Shown here: one piece after another, positions 6,903-14,835 of the stretch
How the letters are laid out: each line of letters opens with the position of its first letter
How positions within the stretch are numbered: position 1 is the first letter of the stretch
Assembly: GCF_003665065.1 (NCBI RefSeq)
Contig: NZ_RCHR01000005.1
Location: 62,001 to 126,000, forward strand
Source: Oceanobacillus piezotolerans
GTDB taxonomy: Bacteria; Bacillota; Bacilli; Bacillales; Amphibacillaceae
Reading direction: 5' to 3'
DNA length: 64,000 nucleotides
Program-made: the position numbers and the translations under genes
Notes under the pieces: generated by a model
Database searches by the model: none
Told to the model about the DNA's origin: nothing
Seen by the model: only the letters and a program-made list of their open reading frames with translations

Positions 6903-7171
6903 TTAAGTAACCTCCTTAAGAATTAATGTATTTAGATCATAACTGGCTGTGAAAGCTCTCCATGGGAGCTTTGAAAAGCATTTCCTTTTTATTATTTGTT
7001 TTGTCCATTTTTTAATGCAAAGAAAAGGGGATCCCCTCATCAGCTTCTCCCAATCGGATTGCTTTATCCTTTCATAATCATTTTCAACGCGATCTATCAT
7101 GAACAACATTATAGAGGATTATTATTTTTGTGAATGGGAAAAAATGAATATTAAAACTAGGAGAAAATAAC

Positions 7172-7699
7172 ATGAGTATAGCAATTTTTTTAGATCGAGA
7201 TGGGGTTATTAATGAGGTCCTAAGTGAACGGGTACGATTTGTAAATAAGCCAAAGGATTTCCACTTATTAGAAGGGGCAGGGGAAGCAATTAAGCTATTA
7301 AATCAGGCTGGATACCTTGTATTTGTCGTTACGAATCAAGGTGGAGTAGGACTTGGTTATATGAAGGAGTCTATGTTAGTTGACGTACACAAAAAGATGG
7401 AAAAAGATTTAGCCCATTATGGTGCAATGGTTAACGATATTGCCTATTGTCCTCATAAGCCGTATGAGGGGTGTATTTGTAGAAAGCCAAATCCTGGTAT
7501 GATTTTGCAGCTGGCTGAACAACACCAAATAGATCTAGATAAAAGTTATATGGTTGGAGACCGGGAGCCAGACATTGAGGCAGGGAAAAAGGCTGGTGTA
7601 AAGACTGTCCTTGTAGGAGTTAGCAAAGAAAGGGCAAATGCAGATTTATACTTTCCTGATTTACTCCAATTTGCAAAATGGCTAACAAAAGGACATTAA
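7172..7699 (+). CDS. GmhB-type HAD phosphatase (heptose bisphosphate phosphatase-like)
   Basis: 175 residues of the HAD-IIIA subfamily. The nucleophile and acid are D8 and D10 in FLDRDGV, motif II is VTNQGG (53-58), the zinc-binding loop has C93, H95, C101 and C103, K105 follows it, and motif IV is VGDREPD (128-134). GmhB removes the 7-phosphate of D-glycero-D-manno-heptose 1,7-bisphosphate. In bacilli without lipopolysaccharide the physiological substrate is uncertain; it could feed S-layer or surface-glycan heptose, or act on histidinol phosphate. The start is ATG 7172 behind AGGAG. It converges with mrpG. Confidence 0.88.
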   Translation: MSIAIFLDRDGVINEVLSERVRFVNKPKDFHLLEGAGEAIKLLNQAGYLVFVVTNQGGVGLGYMKESMLVDVHKKMEKDLAHYGAMVNDIAYCPHKPYEGCICRKPNPGMILQLAEQHQIDLDKSYMVGDREPDIEAGKKAGVKTVLVGVSKERANADLYFPDLLQFAKWLTKGH

Positions 7700-7723
7700 G
7701 TAAAAGTTCTTTTCGTAAATAAC

Positions 7724-7758
7724 AAAAGGCAAGTAAGCATAAGCTTTACTCGCCTTTT
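7724..7758. terminator. Bidirectional terminator between the GmhB-like gene and mrpG
   Basis: AAAAGGCAAGTAA pairs with TTTACTCGCCTTTT. The right arm is coding: it encodes the last codons and stop of mrpG on the minus strand, so one hairpin serves both convergent genes. Confidence 0.8.
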
Positions 7759-8123
7759 CCTTCTATTTGCTCTTTTTCATGAATAGCATCACTTAATTGG
7801 TCCTCTACCGTAGATTCCGTCATTTTCACTTTACTGCGGTACGCCGCACGTGTTATTAAATGCCCTGAAACAGGAGATGTTAAAAACACAAATAGGATTC
7901 CTAAAATAAACCTTACACTAAAATAAGATTCCACCGCCCAGAAATAAATAAATACACCGGATAAAGTTAATAAAACGGCTAGAGTAGATGACTTTGTAGC
8001 TGCATGAGACCTAGTATAGACATCAGGAAATCGAATAATACCAGTGGCACTTATTACAGCCAAAATGGCACCGATTAAGATAAGGAAGACACTAATCCAT
8101 TCAATCATCTCGCTTACGTTCAA
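7746..8123 (-). CDS. mrpG: Na+/H+ antiporter subunit MrpG
   Basis: About 125 residues with three membrane helices and the family signature IIRFPDVYTRSHAATK in the second helix region. MrpG is a small subunit of the seven-part Mrp antiporter. I place the start at TTG 8123, which has GGGGAGG five bases upstream and gives the usual length of about 124 residues; the ATG at 8108, overlapping the mrpF stop, is the alternative. A longer frame opening at 8177 inside mrpF is rejected. It is the last gene of the operon, and its 3' end forms half of the terminator hairpin. Confidence 0.9.
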   Translation of the reverse strand: MNVSEMIEWISVFLILIGAILAVISATGIIRFPDVYTRSHAATKSSTLAVLLTLSGVFIYFWAVESYFSVRFILGILFVFLTSPVSGHLITRAAYRSKVKMTESTVEDQLSDAIHEKEQIEGKGE

Positions 8124-8385
8124 TGATACCTCCCCTTTCAATGTATTTTGAAAAGGCGATGGTACTGATGAATGCAATGATTCCTATAATAAGAATGACA
8201 TCCAAAAAGAAAGTAGTACCTATAATAATGGATATGATTGCCATTGAAGAAATCAAATTAACACCAATCATATCTAAAGCAATAACTCGGTCTGGTAAAC
8301 TTGGCCCGAACACAATTCGAAACAAAGCAATGGCAATTGCTATACCAAATAATGTAAGTGCAAAATAAAGTATAGTTTGAATCAT
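8101..8385 (-). CDS. mrpF: Na+/H+ antiporter subunit MrpF
   Basis: 94 residues with three hydrophobic helices and the family motif GPSLPDRVIALDMIG (residues 27-41). In Bacillus subtilis the homologue is also implicated in cholate efflux. The ATG at 8385 shares a base with the mrpE stop (TAATG), and GGAGGTGACC precedes it, so translation is coupled to mrpE. It is part of the membrane assembly that exchanges cytoplasmic Na+ for external protons. Confidence 0.96.
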   Translation of the reverse strand: MIQTILYFALTLFGIAIAIALFRIVFGPSLPDRVIALDMIGVNLISSMAIISIIIGTTFFLDVILIIGIIAFISTIAFSKYIERGGIIERKRDD

Positions 8386-8867
8386 TATCTGGTCACCTCC
8401 ATGATTGCTCGTTCATATTTGCCTAGTGATTTAATCAGTTTTTCCCTTGATTCCGTTACATCGATGGCATGTATATAAAATGCATCTCCTTCAGGGGTTA
8501 CTTCCACAACAACCGATCCTGGAGTTAATATTAAGAGAAGGGCGAGAAGTGGAACTTCCCATTCACCTCTCACGTTAATTTCATATCTAATTATTCCGGG
8601 TGTAACTTCAATCTTTGGACTTAAGATCAACTTCAAGACCTGAATGCTCGATTGACATAATTCAGAAATAAAAAGGGAAATTAATTTGATAATCGATACA
8701 ACCCGCGTTAAGTAAAAACGCTCTCCGAAAAAACGGTGCAAGACATATAATATACCGATACCGACTAAAAATCCTGTAACGAATGTTGTAATATAAAATT
8801 GATCCTCATCCTGGAACAATACCCACAAGAATGCAATAAAAATATTGACGAGAAATTGGGCTGGCAT
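8385..8867 (-). CDS. mrpE: Na+/H+ antiporter subunit MrpE
   Basis: 160 residues from the ATG at 8867, which lies seven bases after AAGGAGG; an upstream GTG at 8876 overlaps that site and is rejected. Two or three membrane helices in the first ~60 residues precede a soluble domain containing LTPGSVVVEV and HAIDVT, as expected for MrpE. The subunit is needed for stable assembly of the full complex. It overlaps mrpF by one base. Confidence 0.95.
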   Translation of the reverse strand: MPAQFLVNIFIAFLWVLFQDEDQFYITTFVTGFLVGIGILYVLHRFFGERFYLTRVVSIIKLISLFISELCQSSIQVLKLILSPKIEVTPGIIRYEINVRGEWEVPLLALLLILTPGSVVVEVTPEGDAFYIHAIDVTESREKLIKSLGKYERAIMEVTR

Positions 8868-8907
8868 CTTTCGCACCTCCTTGCAAATTACTTATATTTG
8901 CATATGT

Positions 8908-10389
8908 TTAGTCTTTATACATGACAGCATCAATATAAACTTCAGGGTTCAATAACGTGTACGCAGCGTTCTCGACATATGGGGAAAGATATTCTGCCCC
9001 TAAGCCTAGTCCAATGGTTAAGCCAGTTAGGATTAAACAAGGAATTAGCCGTCCTTTATTGAGAGGTACTTCGTCTTCTGAGCTAATCATTGTTTCACCC
9101 CAGAAACAATGAAGCAGGATACGAAGCACGGAGTAGAGAACAAAAATGCTAGAGATAAGGGCTAATGCTAGAAGAACATAAGATCCTGCTTCTATTGCCC
9201 CCAGACTTACTAATAGCTTTCCAATAAACCCACTTAATGGCGGAACTCCTGCTAGAGAGAAAACGACGATAAAGAATAGCCACCCCAGAACTGGATAGTT
9301 TTGAATTAAACCACTCATTTCATCTAGTTTTGAGGTACTTGTTAAAGCAATCACTGTACCTACTAATAGGAAAAGGAGCGTCTTTACAATCATATCGTGA
9401 ATAAGATAATAGATGGATCCTTCTATCGCCTCTGGTGTTCCAACAGCTAAACCTACTAGAATAAATCCAACTGCAATAACAACGTTATATGTTGCGATTA
9501 AGCGGATATCCTTATATGCAACGGCTCCTATACTACCGGTTATTAACGTAACAGCAGCCATTACCCCAATTATAGTATGTGTAATCGAAGGTTCATGGTA
9601 GAAGAATAGGGTAAATACACGGATCATTGCATAAATACCAACCTTTGTTAATAATCCACCGAATAAGGCAGCAACGGCTACAGGTGGAACAATATAGGAA
9701 CGTGGCAGCCAAAAGTAAAGTAATAACCCAGATTTTAAGGCAAATACCGTTAAAAAGACCATACTAATGACGGTTAACAACGGGGTTTGTCCAGTTTCAG
9801 CAATGCGCTCAGAGATATGAGCCATATTCAGTGTACCTATTGAGCCATAAAGATAGGCAATGGCCACTAAGAAGAACCATGAAGAAAGGACATTAATTAC
9901 GATATATTTTATAGATTCTCTTAATTGAACCTTTTTACCACCTAGTACAATTAAAATATAGGATGCTAACAACATAATCTCGAAACATACATAAAGATTA
10001 AATAAGTCCCCAGTTAAAAATGAACCATTAACACCCGCAACTAAAAAGTTAACAAATGAATAAAAGAACATTTTTTCATATGATTCGCCTATAGAAGAAA
10101 AAGCATACAGTAGACAAACTGCTGCAACAATACTAGTAGTAATAACGAGTAAAATGGAAAAGGAATCTGCCACAAAAAGGATTCCAAATGGTGGTTCCCA
10201 TCCACCAAAGTCTAATCGCAAAATTCCTTCTGTTTGTATGACCTGTAACAAATATAATCCAATTCCAGCATTCACCAGCATGATGATGAAGCTGGTCCAT
10301 CTTTGTACCTGAATATGATTTCGGAAAAAGATAAGCAGGATACCAGCTAGTACTGGGAGAGCCATAGGCATAACAAGCAAATTATTCAT
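8908..10389 (-). CDS. mrpD: Na+/H+ antiporter subunit MrpD
   Basis: 493 residues, the same length as the Bacillus subtilis protein. It is a proton-translocating subunit homologous to NuoM/NuoN of complex I, with about 14 helices. NLYVCFEIMLLASYILIVLG carries the helix-5 glutamate, and the lysine-containing FALKSGLLLYFWLPRSY is the proton-path helix 7 region. The start is the ATG at 10389, which overlaps the end of mrpC (GGATGAATAA). An earlier frame opening at 10410 lies inside mrpC and is rejected. Confidence 0.97.
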   Translation of the reverse strand: MNNLLVMPMALPVLAGILLIFFRNHIQVQRWTSFIIMLVNAGIGLYLLQVIQTEGILRLDFGGWEPPFGILFVADSFSILLVITTSIVAAVCLLYAFSSIGESYEKMFFYSFVNFLVAGVNGSFLTGDLFNLYVCFEIMLLASYILIVLGGKKVQLRESIKYIVINVLSSWFFLVAIAYLYGSIGTLNMAHISERIAETGQTPLLTVISMVFLTVFALKSGLLLYFWLPRSYIVPPVAVAALFGGLLTKVGIYAMIRVFTLFFYHEPSITHTIIGVMAAVTLITGSIGAVAYKDIRLIATYNVVIAVGFILVGLAVGTPEAIEGSIYYLIHDMIVKTLLFLLVGTVIALTSTSKLDEMSGLIQNYPVLGWLFFIVVFSLAGVPPLSGFIGKLLVSLGAIEAGSYVLLALALISSIFVLYSVLRILLHCFWGETMISSEDEVPLNKGRLIPCLILTGLTIGLGLGAEYLSPYVENAAYTLLNPEVYIDAVMYKD

Positions 10390-10723
10390 CCTTATACCCT
10401 CTCCAATCATAAAAATTATCTAATCCTGTTGCGCGGTAAGTTCGGTACGCAACGACAAGCAAGATTGCTGTTACTGCGAAACTTATAACAATAGATGTTA
10501 AAATAAGTGCTTGTGGAAGCGCATCTACAAAAGAACCTGTTTCATCTGTTAGAACAGGGATCCTTCCGTTTTTTAAGCCACTTCCCATAGTCATAATCAG
10601 TAAATGGGCAGCATGTGAAAGAATTGCCGACCCTAATATAACTTTCTGTACATTGCTTGATAAAATAAAATACGTGGCAACTGTTACCAATACACCTGTT
10701 AGGATGGTGATTAACGTTTCCAT
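10382..10723 (-). CDS. mrpC: Na+/H+ antiporter subunit MrpC
   Basis: 113 residues, exactly the usual length, homologous to NuoK of complex I, with three helices. It carries the family's LSHAAHLLIMTMG stretch (about residues 35-47) and DALPQALILTSIVISFA (about 68-84). It starts three bases after the mrpB stop and overlaps mrpD by eight bases, so it is translated within the operon chain. Confidence 0.97.
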   Translation of the reverse strand: METLITILTGVLVTVATYFILSSNVQKVILGSAILSHAAHLLIMTMGSGLKNGRIPVLTDETGSFVDALPQALILTSIVISFAVTAILLVVAYRTYRATGLDNFYDWRGYKDE

Positions 10724-10726
10724 AGA

Positions 10727-11158
10727 TTACACATCCTCGACAATACTTAGAATAATTGTTACTACAACCCCTACAACAACAAGGGCAACTCCAGTTTCAA
10801 AAATAGTAACTGTGGTTAACTCCGTTGTTCCAAAAAATGGAAGGTCAAAATAACCGAATGCTTGTGTTAGGAAGTTCTCTCCAAAAAGGAGAGAGCCAAA
10901 TCCAGTCCCAACGGAAATAAAGGCACCAAGTGCTGCAACTCTTTTGAAATCAAATGGGATCGCCTTTCTTATCGCTTCAATATCAAAAGCGATAAATAGT
11001 AATACAAAGGCCGATGCTAATACTAGACCGCCAATAAATCCTCCACCAGGTTTATGGTGGCCAGAAAGAAAGAGGTATACAGATAATGTCAAGATAATAA
11101 AGACTACAAGCTTTACAACAGCATGTAGAATAACATTATTTGTCTTCAATATGCGCAT
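10727..11158 (-). CDS. mrpB: Na+/H+ antiporter subunit MrpB
   Basis: 143 residues, the usual length, with four helices and the MnhB motif HHKPGGGFIGGLVLASAF (about residues 34-51). It overlaps the 3' end of mrpA by 23 bases. GAAAGGGGG lies directly before the ATG, an unusually tight spacing, so initiation may depend on ribosomes finishing mrpA. Confidence 0.96.
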   Translation of the reverse strand: MRILKTNNVILHAVVKLVVFIILTLSVYLFLSGHHKPGGGFIGGLVLASAFVLLFIAFDIEAIRKAIPFDFKRVAALGAFISVGTGFGSLLFGENFLTQAFGYFDLPFFGTTELTTVTIFETGVALVVVGVVVTIILSIVEDV

Positions 11159-13544
11159 CCCCCTTTCTATCCTTTAAATTAATAATGGCATAGATTCCAA
11201 TACCCGCAATTAGAAGGACGACAACTTCAAGCATCGTGTCAAAAGCACGGAAATCTCCCAGAATGGCATTTACGATATTTTTGCCTCCAGCCAGTTCATA
11301 GGAATTCTCATAGTAACTAGAGATTGAATCAAACAGTTTCCCATTTTGTACTGCTAAGGCTGTAATCGTGAAAATCGTACCTACTGCTATCGAAATAGCC
11401 ATCTGCAAGCCTTTAGAACGTCTATGTTCCTTTTCTTTCTTCCAGTCCGGCAAGAAATAATAAGCAGCCAGAAATAGCACAGTAGTTACCGTTTCGACTA
11501 CCGTTTGCGTTAATGCCAAATCAGGAGCCCTAAATATAACGAAGAAGATGGCCACGCCATATCCAAGGAAGCTGTTTACTAAAATAGCAGTTAATCGAGA
11601 CTTTGAGAAAAGAATAGATATAGCTGCAATCATCATAGAAATGGCAATAATCCATTCAAAAGCACTAATTGGATTATTTTGCTTGATATCAATGATATAA
11701 GAACCGGAAGAAATCAGTAATCCACCTACAGCCAAGATAAAGAATAGGTAAATGTAGGTCATATAATCCTGCAGATATGCAGTCATGTATGAATTTGTAA
11801 TTGCTTTAGAACGTTTCTCCGTTTGTTCCAAAATGTTGCTATAGAGTTGATTGAAAGACCATTTTTCCGGAAAAAGCTGATACACTTTTTTCCAATATGG
11901 AAGCGTCAAATATAATACAATACCAGCAACAACGACACCTATGGTCATAAATAGTTCTGTATTAAACCCATGCCATTGTGATATGTGAACTCCAAGGTCT
12001 GCCTGTCCAGCAATAGTAGGAAAGACACTAGCCATAGCAGGAGTGATTAAATGCTCACCTAATACATTTGGGAAGAAAAAGATAAGAACAACAAGAACCG
12101 CAAGAATACTTGGTGAGAACAGCATTCCATAAGGTGCTTCATGTGCAGGATGTTCTAGCTTTTCTTCCTTGTATTCTCCAAAGAAAGTTTTCACAACGAA
12201 CAACAAACAATATACGAAAGTCAGTACGCTGGCAATCCAAGCAATATATGGAATTACATTTACCCATGTTTGCCAAGTTGCATCAAACTCTAAAATCCTT
12301 AACACCGAAGTGAAAAACATTTCTTTACTTAAGAATCCATTAAATGGTGGAAGTCCAGCCATGGAAAAGCTGCCTATCGTAGCAATGGTAAATGTGATTG
12401 GCATAAGTGATGCTAATCCACCAAGTCTTCTAATATCGCGCGTTCCTAATTCATGGTCGATAATCCCCACTACCATGAAGAGGGCGCCCTTAAAAGTAGA
12501 GTGATTAATTAAATGAAAGACTGCAGCAAAGGCAGCTTGCGTATAGAATACAGATTGGCTGGAAGCCCCATTCTGCAATGCAGCGGAACCAAGTCCAAAC
12601 ATACTCATAATCATACCGAGCTGGCTAATGGTGGAGTATGCTAATAATGCCTTTAGATCAGTTTGACGTATCGCATTGAAGGATCCCCAAAATAAGGTAA
12701 TTAATCCAATGCTTGTTACTGTATAGAGCCATAGAGCCTCCCCACCGAAAACGGGAGTGAACCTGGCAACGAGGAAAATACCTGCTTTAACCATTGTTGC
12801 AGAATGCAGGTATGCACTTACTGGAGTTGGAGCTTCCATTGCACTTGGCAGCCAAATGTGGAATGGAAATTGTGCTGATTTTGTAAACGCTCCAAGCAAG
12901 ATTAGAAACATGGCAGGAACAAACAATGCATGTTCACTGCTAACTGATACAGTATGTATCACTTCTCGAATACTCATTGTTCCTGTAATAGCATATAGCA
13001 TTAAAAAACCGGCCAGTATGCCAAAACCACCACTAACTGTGATGAGGAGTGACTTTTGAGCCCCTTCTCTAGACCTTTTACGATGATACCAAAAGGCGAT
13101 TAGAAGGAAAGAAGATACACTTGTTAATTCCCAAAAAACATACATAACCATCATATTATCCGAGAAGACAACTCCAAGCATTGCACCCATAAACAGTAAA
13201 AGGTAAGCGTAAAAATGCTTTAAATTCTCGTTAGAAGATAAATAATAGATAGAGTAGATGGTAACAAGTGCCCCAATACCAGTTATTAACAGGGCAAAGA
13301 TTAAGCTTAATCCGTCTAAATACGTAGTAAAATTAATATCAAAGGAAGGAATCCATTTAATGGTATGGACAAACGTTTCCCCACTTGATACGCTAGGTAT
13401 ATAGCTAAGTAAATAGACAAACAATGCTGCTGGAACGAGAAACACAAACCACCCTATGTGGATGCGAAGCGTTCTTTTACGAAACAAAGGAACTAATGCA
13501 GCAGCTAAAAAGGGAATCATAATTGCAAGATTTACTGTGAACAA
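11136..13544 (-). CDS. mrpA: Na+/H+ antiporter subunit MrpA
   Basis: 802 residues, the full length of MrpA, which combines a NuoL-like proton channel (about residues 1-500) with a C-terminal domain related to NuoJ and MrpB. YVFWELTSVSSFLLI carries the helix-5 glutamate and GAFTKSAQFPFHIWLPSAM the lysine and histidine of the proton path. It starts with TTG at 13544 behind GGAGGACTTTAT, which makes it the first gene of the operon. Mrp is the major antiporter for alkali and sodium resistance in bacilli. No operator is obvious upstream. Confidence 0.97.
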   Translation of the reverse strand: MFTVNLAIMIPFLAAALVPLFRKRTLRIHIGWFVFLVPAALFVYLLSYIPSVSSGETFVHTIKWIPSFDINFTTYLDGLSLIFALLITGIGALVTIYSIYYLSSNENLKHFYAYLLLFMGAMLGVVFSDNMMVMYVFWELTSVSSFLLIAFWYHRKRSREGAQKSLLITVSGGFGILAGFLMLYAITGTMSIREVIHTVSVSSEHALFVPAMFLILLGAFTKSAQFPFHIWLPSAMEAPTPVSAYLHSATMVKAGIFLVARFTPVFGGEALWLYTVTSIGLITLFWGSFNAIRQTDLKALLAYSTISQLGMIMSMFGLGSAALQNGASSQSVFYTQAAFAAVFHLINHSTFKGALFMVVGIIDHELGTRDIRRLGGLASLMPITFTIATIGSFSMAGLPPFNGFLSKEMFFTSVLRILEFDATWQTWVNVIPYIAWIASVLTFVYCLLFVVKTFFGEYKEEKLEHPAHEAPYGMLFSPSILAVLVVLIFFFPNVLGEHLITPAMASVFPTIAGQADLGVHISQWHGFNTELFMTIGVVVAGIVLYLTLPYWKKVYQLFPEKWSFNQLYSNILEQTEKRSKAITNSYMTAYLQDYMTYIYLFFILAVGGLLISSGSYIIDIKQNNPISAFEWIIAISMMIAAISILFSKSRLTAILVNSFLGYGVAIFFVIFRAPDLALTQTVVETVTTVLFLAAYYFLPDWKKEKEHRRSKGLQMAISIAVGTIFTITALAVQNGKLFDSISSYYENSYELAGGKNIVNAILGDFRAFDTMLEVVVLLIAGIGIYAIINLKDRKGDAHIEDK

Positions 13545-14106
13545 ATAAAGTCCTCCATTTCATACTTTTATTGTCCTTACTCTAATCTTAACCAGAACCA
13601 ACTTCTACCAATATACATACAATTTAATAGTGATATTAAAGGGATGAATGATATCCTCAGATTTGGTTTGAGGATGAAAATGAATTACATCATTCGATGG
13701 GATAAAATGGTGGATTGGTTGTATGAAACACCAATCATTTAAGAAAGGCAGCCCGTAATTGCATTATTTATATAGACAGTAACTATTTTAATAAGATAGA
13801 AGGGATGAAAAAAGGCAAATAATCAGTAAAAGGACTCTAAAATTTTATACAAGATAATTATACATGAATTAAAAGTCCAATGCATCTCATAAACCCATTA
13901 CTTTATATATTATATTGAAATTAGTTGCAAATTATCCTATTCTATAGGAGATTGTTACTAAGCACTCATTTTTATCGCAGAAAACCCCACTATTTGAAGG
14001 TTCTCTTTATATAGAGTGAATATGGTTCACTAAATTTAGATAACATGATAAAATAATACAGCTTATAGGAAATGATTAGGCTTGATATCAAAGAGGTGAG
14101 AACGGA
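13545..14106. other. Divergent intergenic region between mrpA and the Usp gene
   Basis: 560 bp without an acceptable gene. It contains two hairpins: CCTCAGATTTGGTTTGAGG near 13650-13672, and GATTGGT...ACCAATC flanked by AAATG/CATTT at 13704-13740. It must hold the divergent promoters of mrpA and the Usp gene, but I cannot place either with confidence. No known riboswitch is recognised. Confidence 0.4.
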
Positions 14107-14784
14107 ATGAGGAAAGTAAAAAGTCGAATGGATGAGAGTATTCTGGTTTGTGTTTACTATGGTCCAAATGGTGCTCGCCTGATTCGACGTGGTCATAAAC
14201 TTGCAAAGATCATGAACTGCCCTTTGTATGTGTTAACGGTTGATGAAAAACCATTAGATGACTTTGATGCTGATAAATCTGGTTATATCGAAGAATGGAA
14301 AGAATTATGTGAAGAATTAGGGGCAGACGAGTTTATTATTCGTGATAACGAGAACCGTCCGTCCGTAAAAGCAATTAAAGAAGTAGCACATAATTTAAAC
14401 ATTACTCAGATTGTAATCGGTCAAAGTCCGCAAAACAGATGGGAAGAGATCACAAGAGGTTCTTTTGTTAATGTATTGCTTCGAGAAATGACATTTATAG
14501 ATATTCATATTGTCTCTATTGATCGCACACTAAAGGGAGAAGATGACACGTTATATGAAAAAGGCGTGCGAGGCTTTCTGAGACAAGAAGAAGAAAAGTA
14601 TCGCCTCTCCTTTACACGGTCTAAGGACAATTTATATGAAGGAATTTTCTATAAGGAAATTGGTACAGACTTTAATAATGGGATTTTTAAATTTGTCAAT
14701 AAAAAAGGAAAGACATGTCAAGTCCATGTTACAGACGATGTTGTAACTGGAAAAATGAAAGAACCACCAAACGTCAATAGATAA
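14107..14784 (+). CDS. Universal-stress-domain protein of the KdpD type
   Basis: 225 residues. Residues 11-140 are a Usp domain with the pattern seen in the sensor kinase KdpD: ESILVCVYYGPNGARLIRRG at the start and IVIGQSPQNRWEEITRGS plus VLLREM (about residues 102-128), the ATP/ligand-binding loop. The last ~85 residues are a charged, unrecognised tail. There is no kinase or membrane part, so it is a free-standing KdpD-like sensor module. KdpD responds to K+ status and, in staphylococci, to cyclic di-AMP. Its position divergent from the mrp operon suggests a role in ion homeostasis, which is inference. The start is ATG 14107 behind GAGGTGAGAACGGA. Confidence 0.8.
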   Translation: MRKVKSRMDESILVCVYYGPNGARLIRRGHKLAKIMNCPLYVLTVDEKPLDDFDADKSGYIEEWKELCEELGADEFIIRDNENRPSVKAIKEVAHNLNITQIVIGQSPQNRWEEITRGSFVNVLLREMTFIDIHIVSIDRTLKGEDDTLYEKGVRGFLRQEEEKYRLSFTRSKDNLYEGIFYKEIGTDFNNGIFKFVNKKGKTCQVHVTDDVVTGKMKEPPNVNR

Positions 14785-14795
14785 TGGAGATAACA

Positions 14796-14833
14796 AAAAA
14801 AGCTACCTCACTATTATGTAAGGTAGCTTTTTC
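14796..14833. terminator. Bidirectional terminator between the Usp gene and ltaS
   Basis: AAAAAGCTACCT and AGGTAGCTTTTTC form an 11-bp stem with A- and T-runs on both sides; it ends just before the ltaS stop codon. Confidence 0.88.
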
Positions 14834-14835
14834 AT

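Noticed and set aside
6903-7109. 68-residue open frame directly upstream of sspH on the minus strand
   Set aside because: No ribosome-binding site at its ATG, and it contains the sspH leader and a hairpin (AAAGCTC/GAGCTTT); more likely untranslated leader.
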